DNA of 64,000 nt from CAWKOH01 sp963851245 (GTDB taxonomy: Bacteria; Actinomycetota; Acidimicrobiia; Acidimicrobiales; Palsa-688). Of this stretch, positions 59,014 through 64,000 are shown in pieces. A model generated the notes under the pieces. The model had not been told where the DNA came from. It made no database searches and saw only the letters and a program-made list of their open reading frames with translations. Position numbers and translations under genes: made by a program. The DNA lies in assembly GCA_963851245.1 (NCBI GenBank), contig CAWKOH010000016.1:62001-126000 (forward strand), in the 5' to 3' direction. How positions within the stretch are numbered: the first letter of the stretch is position 1; each line of letters opens with the position of its first letter.

Positions 59014-59643
59014 TCAGTCGAAGCTTGGTCTCTGTTCCCGGGACCGTTTGAGCTCGTAGAACCCTGGGGTTCCGGCGACGAGCTTCAGGCCGTCCCAGAG
59101 CCGACCGGCGGCCTCGCCCTTGGGGGCCGGCGTCACTACGGGGCCGAAGATGGCAAAGTCATCGATGTGGAGGACGGGGGTGCCGACCTCGTAGCCAACC
59201 GGCTCCATGCCTTCTCCGTGGGACTTGCGGATGGCCTCGTCGAACTCGGTGCTCTCGGCGGCGCCGGCGAGCCGGGCCGGAAGGCCAGCTGCCCCCAAGG
59301 CCTCGGGGATGACTGCCGGTTCCCCTCGCCGCTGCTGGAGGTGAAAGCGGTTGCCGATCTCGGTGTAGAGAGGACCCAGTACGTCGCTCCCGAACTCCTG
59401 CTCGGCGGCGGCGCAGACCCGGACCGGACCCCAGGCGGCTTTCATGAGCTCCTTGTACTTGTCCGGCACGTCCTCGCGGCTCTCGTTCAGCACCGCCAGC
59501 GACATCACGTGCCACCGGGTCGTCACCGGCCGCACCTTCTCGACCTCGACCATCCACCGGGACGTGATCCAGGCCCAGGGGCAGAGTGGATCGAACCAGA
59601 AGTCGGCGCGCCCGACCTCCGTAGCGTCTGCAGCTACTGTCAC
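59014..59643 (-). CDS. mycothiol-dependent nitroreductase homolog (Rv2466c type, DsbA family)
   Basis: The 209-residue product matches Rv2466c along its length: ADFWFDPLCPW, ITSRWMVEVEKV, HVMSLAVLNESREDVP, AWGPVRVCAAAEQ, DEAIRKSHGEGM, VGTPVLHID and FGPVVTPAPKGE. Rv2466c has a CPWC active site; here it reads Cys21-Pro-Trp-Ala24, so the second cysteine is absent. Mycothiol chemistry with a single cysteine remains possible. Confidence 0.85.
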   Translation of the reverse strand: MTVAADATEVGRADFWFDPLCPWAWITSRWMVEVEKVRPVTTRWHVMSLAVLNESREDVPDKYKELMKAAWGPVRVCAAAEQEFGSDVLGPLYTEIGNRFHLQQRRGEPAVIPEALGAAGLPARLAGAAESTEFDEAIRKSHGEGMEPVGYEVGTPVLHIDDFAIFGPVVTPAPKGEAAGRLWDGLKLVAGTPGFYELKRSREQRPSFD

Positions 59644-59754
59644 TGTTCCTCCAGGGGGTGAGGCACTTGGGCCACCTTATGGCCACTCCCGGCGCTATCC
59701 GGCGCGCCCGGCTTGTGATCTTCCTCACCTTCGGTGATATCCTTTTGGGACCGC

Positions 59755-59828
<74 letters not shown>

Positions 59829-59943
59829 CTCAGTGAAAGCCCAGGTCAGCGGCCCGCGGCTCGTACCTTCGGGTTTACCCGACGTCAACCTCGTCTACCG
59901 GCTCTGAGCCGTGCAAGGCGTTGACCTGCATGTTTGCGGCGTT

Positions 59944-59969
59944 CGAGCCGGTAGACGTCTACCGGCTCG
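59944..59969. repeat. 26-base perfect palindrome at the integrase stop codon
   Basis: CGAGCCGGTAGAC followed by GTCTACCGGCTCG is a perfect 13-base-pair inverted repeat with no loop, covering the integrase TAG. The right arm recurs as CGTCTACCGGCTC at 59892-59904. It may be a terminator, a recombinase-binding arm or part of an att site. Confidence 0.85.
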
Positions 59970-61105
59970 GCGAACCGACAAGGATGGCGAACTGTTCGGC
60001 CGCGGCCGCGCCCATACCGGGAAGCAAGTGTTGGTAGGTGTGAATGGTGAAGGCCGGATGGGCATGTCCGAGCCGCTCGGTGACCACCTTGATCGGCATC
60101 CCGGCGGCGATGAGAAGCGAGGCGTGGGTGTGGCGCAGGTCGTGAAAACGGACCCTCGGCAGCCCCGACCGGGCCACGATGCGGTCGAAGAGTTGGCTGA
60201 TGGATTCCGGGTTGAGGGGACGTCCCTCGGTGTTGGGGAACATCGCCTCGTCGGGCCCGCACGGCAGACCGTCGTGTCGGAGTCGGTGCCACCGGTTGAG
60301 AACGTCGATCGTGTTCTGATCGAGGTCGACGGTTCGCCGGCTAGTGCGGGTCTTGACCCCGAACTCGACAGGCCGGCCGGCGACGGTCTGCAACGTCCGG
60401 CACACCGATAGACGGCAGGTCTGCTCGTCGAGGTCCGACCATCTCAGCCCGACCAGCTCGCCCTGGCGCAACCCGGTGTGGGCGGCGAGATGCAGAGCGG
60501 GGTAGAGGCGCTGATGGCGGGCGGCGTCGAGGAATCCGCTCAGCTCTGCGGCGGTCCAGATACGGGCCGGCCCCTGGCTGGGCGGGCGTCGCCAGGCGTT
60601 GGCGTGATGAGCAACGTTTCGCACCACCAGCTAGCGATGGACGGCCTCGTCGAGGGTGGCCCGGATGATCATGTGCACCTCGAGGGTCGTCTTGGGTGCC
60701 AGTCCGGTGCCGTCACGTCCGCCGGTTGCGGCCAGGCTCTCATACAGCCCGTCGAGATGGTCCGCCCGCAGCCGTCTCAAAGGGACATGACCAATAGCCG
60801 GGTTGATGTAATGCTCGACGAACCAGGCGTAGCGGTACCCGGTGGTGGCCCGTACCGTGCGTCGTTTCTGTGGCAGCCACGTCGCGGTTAGGAACTCGCC
60901 GAAGGTGGTCTGCCTACCCTTGGCTGGCGGTGTCCCGACTCGTTCAGCTTCCAAACGGACGGCGATCGCCTGCGCCTCGTCACGGTCGCCGCCGATCGGA
61001 TGCCATCGTCGCCGTTCCTTGCCAGTCAGGGGATCGAGGCCGTCGTAGTCGACGACATAGAAGCGGTCTTTGCGTTGACGACGTATTACTTGGATAGCGG
61101 GTCGT
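59959..61105 (-). pseudogene. tyrosine-type phage/ICE integrase, interrupted by an in-frame TAG and lacking a start
   Basis: The frame reads from VIRRQRKDRFYVVDYDG (an N-terminal arm-binding segment) through a SAM-like core-binding domain (TFGEFLTATWLPQKRR) and stops at TAG 60631-60633, then continues in the same frame with LVVRNVAHHANAWRRPP and a complete catalytic domain: Arg in HTGLRQGELVGL, HDLRHTH, GHAHPAFTIHTYQH with the nucleophile Tyr. No ATG, GTG or TTG lies at the expected N-terminus; TTG 60954 is internal. The gene is next to the initiator tRNA, a common integration target. Reassignment of TAG is unlikely, since other genes here end with TAG. Confidence 0.8.
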
Positions 61106-61125
61106 GCCTGGTTGTTTGGGGTGAA

Positions 61126-62642
61126 TGACCCTGGTCGGACTGCCTGTTTTATGCGAAGAGGCTGACGGCGGCGGGGTCAGGTGCTCGTGCGAGGCGGGTG
61201 AGGAAGGCGATCGGGTCGAGGTGTTGCTGGGTGGCGGTGCGGATGGCGCTCATGATCCTGCCTTGGCTGGCCGCTCCTTTCCAGGTGCGGTTGCCGCCCC
61301 AGACCTTGCGGTTCACGACCGCGGGCCGGATGGCTTGTTCGCCGCGCCAGTTGGTGGCGTCGATGTCATCGTCGTGGAGGAACAAGAACAGGGCGTCGGC
61401 CTCGTTGGCGAGGTGCTTGATGAGGCGCCGGTTGGCCTGGTGAGGGTGCGCTTGTTCGGCGAGCAGGTCGATCCGCTCGGCCAGATCGGCGGCCACGGCC
61501 CGACGTTTGGGGGTGGGAAGGTCCCTGGCGTCGAGAGCGGCCAGGAGGATGTCTTGGACTTGGCGGGGTGTGCCTCTGGCCCAGCCGGGCAGGTCGGTGA
61601 TCATCTCCTCGCAGCGGCGTAACAGGTGCGCAGTGCAGGTCTGATGGGTGGCTTGCCCGTAGCGGCGGTAGACGGCCCAGCCGTCACGGATGAGTGCGCC
61701 GTCGAAGTCGGCGTCGAGGAGGACGGTCGCTTCGTCAAAGCCGCGGCCGCCCGCCACGTTGTAGGCGGTCGCTTCTTTGGTGGTGGCCGCCCACAGCCAC
61801 GCCCCGGTGCCGCTGACCCGCCAGCCGGTCTCGTCCATCACCACCATGGCCGAGGTGTTGATCCGCTCCACGATCCCTTTCTGGGTGGGGACGAGATCGG
61901 TGCCGACAGACTGGGCGGCGGAGCAGATCGCTCCCGCGGTCACCGGCACGCCGAGATGGCCGAGCAGGCGGGCTGTCTTGGCGAAGCTCAACCCCAGGGC
62001 GTAGTGCAACCAGATGGCCAGGCTCTTGGTGTGTGGCCCGACCTGCGACCGCGCCGCCCCCAAAGCGTCGGAGGTCTGCTCGCCATGGCGGCCCTGCAGG
62101 CGCCGCTGGCATTTCGTGCACCGGCCCACTCCTACCTTGAAACGGGTGACGACCGGCCGGGCGTCGGGCAGCTCGGTGTGGAACTGTTCCTCGTCACCAA
62201 GATGCTCGACGAGGCCGCCACAGTCCGGGCAGCAGGCGGGCAGGGGGGCATCGAGTTCCCGGTCGATTGGACCGACGGGGACTCGGCGATGACCGTGACG
62301 GCCGTGGCCCTTACCCGAGCGTCGGCCCGGACGGGCTGGCTCATCGGCGGGATCGCCCTTGGAGAACGGGGCCGCCTGGCGTTTGCCCGATCGTCGGCTG
62401 TCCTCGAGCAGTTTCTCCAGCTCGGCGATACGAGCATCACGAGCAGCGACCGCCGAAGTCAGTTCCGTGATCCGATCCGTCTGCGACTCGATCGCTTGCC
62501 GCAGCCGGCCGATCTCAGCTGTCAGCGCCGCAATAGCAGCTGCCTGATCACTCGATGGACGGTCGCGAGTCGGAACTCTCCAAGCTACGCGCCCCGCCCG
62601 ATCAGCTGGTGGACCCCGCTAAACAAGTACGGTCATGGGTCA
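61126..62642 (-). mobile_element. IS66-type insertion sequence (single-ORF type)
   Basis: Around the transposase, imperfect inverted ends are visible: TGACCCTGGTCGGACTG at 61126 inward, and TGACCCATGACCGTACTTG reading inward from 62642. No tnpA or tnpB genes are present, as in the ISBst12-like subgroup. A clear 8-base target duplication was not found. The element sits directly upstream of the integrase remnant. Confidence 0.65.
61149..62618 (-). CDS. IS66 family transposase
   Basis: The protein has a coiled-coil N-terminal part (ALTAEIGRLRQAIESQTDRI, ARIAELEKLLEDSR), a zinc motif (CCPDCGGLVEHLG and GRCTKCQRRLQGRHG) and the DDE catalytic core (VVMDETGWRV, FDGALIRDGWAVY, NWRGEQAIRPAVV). From the TAG at 62619-62621 downward there is no ATG, GTG or TTG before GTG 62129, which lies within the zinc region, so the start is undetermined. 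The open frame is given here. The catalytic residues look intact, so the transposase may have been active recently. Confidence 0.8.
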   Translation of the reverse strand, partial: RGPPADRAGRVAWRVPTRDRPSSDQAAAIAALTAEIGRLRQAIESQTDRITELTSAVAARDARIAELEKLLEDSRRSGKRQAAPFSKGDPADEPARPGRRSGKGHGRHGHRRVPVGPIDRELDAPLPACCPDCGGLVEHLGDEEQFHTELPDARPVVTRFKVGVGRCTKCQRRLQGRHGEQTSDALGAARSQVGPHTKSLAIWLHYALGLSFAKTARLLGHLGVPVTAGAICSAAQSVGTDLVPTQKGIVERINTSAMVVMDETGWRVSGTGAWLWAATTKEATAYNVAGGRGFDEATVLLDADFDGALIRDGWAVYRRYGQATHQTCTAHLLRRCEEMITDLPGWARGTPRQVQDILLAALDARDLPTPKRRAVAADLAERIDLLAEQAHPHQANRRLIKHLANEADALFLFLHDDDIDATNWRGEQAIRPAVVNRKVWGGNRTWKGAASQGRIMSAIRTATQQHLDPIAFLTRLARAPDPAAVSLFA

Positions 62643-62800
62643 AGGTTTGACCACTTCGAGGCCAACCCGAAGGTCACCGGGATACAACCCGATGCTCGCT
62701 CACGGGCGTTGCCTCTAGCGGCAGCAAATCATAACGCTTGACGTTATTATCCCGTGGTAGGCACTCTGATTAGTCGGCTAGTGGAGTTCGATTCGATCGG

Positions 62801-63614
62801 TCATGGCTCAGCGGCGTGTGCTGGCGCGGCCAGTTCATCGGTTCGCGTGTCCCACCAGTCCGGTGGCACGACGCGTAGCGCAATCGCCCAGGTTTCATCT
62901 TCGAGGCGAATCGCGATGCGAGTCATCGATAGAAGGTTGTCGACGAACCAGTCGTCGCGGTGGCTGCCTCCGGGGGACCGAAATCGGCTCCCCCTTCGTC
63001 TGCCGTAGGCCAGGAAGTACCACAGTCCGTGGATACGTCCGATCATTTCGACGTGACGATCGAAAAGCTCGGAGAAACTGGTGGAGCCGGTCAAGACGGC
63101 TCCCCACCGACTGATGAGCTCGCGGGACGTGACAAGGGTTTGTTCGAGCGATTCCCGGAGCTCATCCCGGCGGAGCGGATCAGTCAGGATCGCCTCAATC
63201 TTGCGCATCAATATCGGCGCCCGTTCCGGCGAATCGAGAACCTGGATGACTTGGGAGGGGTCAGCCATATCGTCACTGCCGCTGTTTCCTTCGTAGATGA
63301 CACCAAGCAGTACGCCCCACGCTCCGCGAGCGGCCTCGGCCAACTCCAGGAGCGCGTACTGGGCGAGCAGTCGCCATCTGTGTTCAGACCGCCGATTGAG
63401 GACGACCTCGATCGCCGTGACTGACACCAAGACGACGGTCAGAGAGGCGAGGATCGCCGTCGTCACAGGATGGCCGAGCCAGAACCTGACTTGCGTAGAA
63501 GTCTGAGGAAACCAATACAGCTATCAGTGCAACTGCGCCGAGAGCGGCAAGAGGAGGGCGCCGGGGTGTTTCCGGCGGCTCGTTGCCCCCGTGCTCCCCG
63601 CTCCTATTGCTCAA
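62801..63614 (-). pseudogene. two-span membrane protein of unknown function, one probable +1 frameshift
   Basis: An upstream frame from 63614 encodes SNRSGEHGGNEPPETPRRPP and a membrane segment (LAALGAVALIAVLV). A second frame (to 62801) gives RFWLGHPVTTAILASLTVVLVSVTAIEVVLNRR, then a helical cytosolic domain (ALLELAEAARGAWG onward). The two overlap and joining them by dropping one base near 63490 (AGTCAGG) makes a standard small actinobacterial membrane protein of about 270 residues. No family name or function is known. The start overlaps the end of the neighbouring TetR gene by 11 bases. Confidence 0.55.
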
Positions 63615-64000
63615 GGACCTGCCGAATCACGCGGACGACCATGTCTCGCCGATCGCGTCGATCGGATGGGAACAGTGGAGAGCGCTCGGGGATCTGCGTA
63701 TGCCACATCAGGGCGGTCGAGCGGGCGAAAGAGAGCAGCGCAACAGCCGGGTATGCCTTGGTTACCTTTCCCTCCCGCTGGGCGGCCACGATTCGTCCGA
63801 CTTTGTCCTCGTTGGAGTCCAGGATCACTTCGAGCGGTGGTCCAGCTACCCGCTCGACCTGGTACCAAAGGACCAGGCGCAGAGTCTCGGGAGCGTCTTC
63901 GAACTTGTCGAACATTGTCCCGCCGTACTCGGCCAGGTCGTACTCATCAAAGAGCACCGATGCATGGAAGTCTCGGATGCGGTCCTCGAAGGCCGCCGCG
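63604..64000 (-). CDS. TetR family regulator, C-terminal part (truncated by window edge)
   Basis: The frame from the right edge reads AAAFEDRIRDFHASVLFDEY, then FEDAPETLRLVLWYQVERVAG and AYPAVALLSFARSTALMWH. This is the ligand-binding helical domain of a TetR-type regulator with the N-terminal DNA-binding half outside the window. The 3' end overlaps the downstream membrane gene slightly. Confidence 0.7.
   Translation of the reverse strand, partial: AAAFEDRIRDFHASVLFDEYDLAEYGGTMFDKFEDAPETLRLVLWYQVERVAGPPLEVILDSNEDKVGRIVAAQREGKVTKAYPAVALLSFARSTALMWHTQIPERSPLFPSDRRDRRDMVVRVIRQVLEQ

Noticed and set aside
59885..60292. Alternative minus-strand frames over the integrase 3' part
   Set aside because: They are Arg/Pro-rich and out of frame with the HDLRHTH and Tyr motifs of the integrase.
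60631..60633. TAG recoding as a sense codon in the integrase
   Set aside because: Other genes here (for example phhA and alkB) end with TAG, and the integrase also lacks a start, so ordinary decay explains it better.

Overview
The window is high-GC DNA with dense, often 4-base-overlapping genes, lipoprotein signal peptides, LexA-type boxes of the form CGAAC-N4-GTTCG, a DUF222/HNH endonuclease, an Rv2466c-like mycothiol-type oxidoreductase and many actinobacterial oxidoreductase families. This points to an actinobacterium, plausibly a soil or aquatic Acidimicrobiia-like lineage. The exact lineage is inference. No rRNA, CRISPR array or replication origin was seen.

Layout. 1-4000: a homoprotocatechuate (3,4-dihydroxyphenylacetate) meta-cleavage operon (frame-disrupted hpaE, hpaD, an acetoacetate decarboxylase-family gene, hpaG). 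4295-4899: a DUF433/DUF5615 toxin-antitoxin pair. 5505-5682: a 3' fragment of a tRNA-Met gene followed by a tandem array built from its own 3' end. 5694-9429: a secreted phosphoesterase and two lipoproteins. 9718-15085: a small membrane protein, a C-rich minisatellite, a PLP decarboxylase, a 15-base repeat array and a large GGDEF-EAL protein. 15082-19974: phenylalanine/tyrosine catabolism (hmgA, frameshifted fahA, hpd in one GTGA-coupled operon, a divergent Lrp-type regulator and phenylalanine hydroxylase). 19971-28623: alkB under a LexA box, a TetR gene, a frameshifted acyl-CoA dehydrogenase, L-2-hydroxyglutarate oxidase, a nucleotidyltransferase-like protein, an MBL hydrolase, an internally deleted MFS pump with its TetR regulator and operator, and a TIGR01777 epimerase. 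28669-42978: YceI with a palindromic operator, then a catabolic-looking block (FAH-family hydrolase, epoxide hydrolase, two acyl-CoA ligases, LLM oxidoreductase, class II aldolase, amidohydrolase, SRPBCC protein, alpha/beta hydrolase), a secreted SGNH protein and a flippase-like membrane protein. 43109-49366: a DUF222/HNH nuclease with a LexA box, and a Zur-type regulator divergent from a zinc ABC operon with two permease genes. 49363-50027: remnants of an MFS pump and an ArsR regulator. 51552-56625: a gamma-glutamylation pathway (glutamine-synthetase-like enzyme, PuuD-like hydrolase, aldehyde dehydrogenase, SDR, FadR-type regulator). 57086-59643: aldo/keto reductase, SMP-30 lactonase and mycothiol-type nitroreductase homolog. 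59755-64000: an intact initiator tRNA followed by a decayed tyrosine integrase, an IS66-type element, a disrupted membrane protein and a truncated TetR gene, consistent with the edge of an integrated element.

How the genes fit together. Two aromatic routes sit within 20 kb. One takes homoprotocatechuate through ring cleavage, dehydrogenation and decarboxylation. The other takes phenylalanine to tyrosine, then 4-hydroxyphenylpyruvate, homogentisate and fumarylacetoacetate. The 51.5-56.6 kb operon encodes a route in which an amine is capped with glutamate, oxidised and released. An SDR replaces the usual flavin oxidase, so an amino-alcohol substrate is attractive. Several genes are broken by single-base indels, nearly all insertions. 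This may be consensus error rather than real decay, so 'pseudogene' labels should be read with that in mind.
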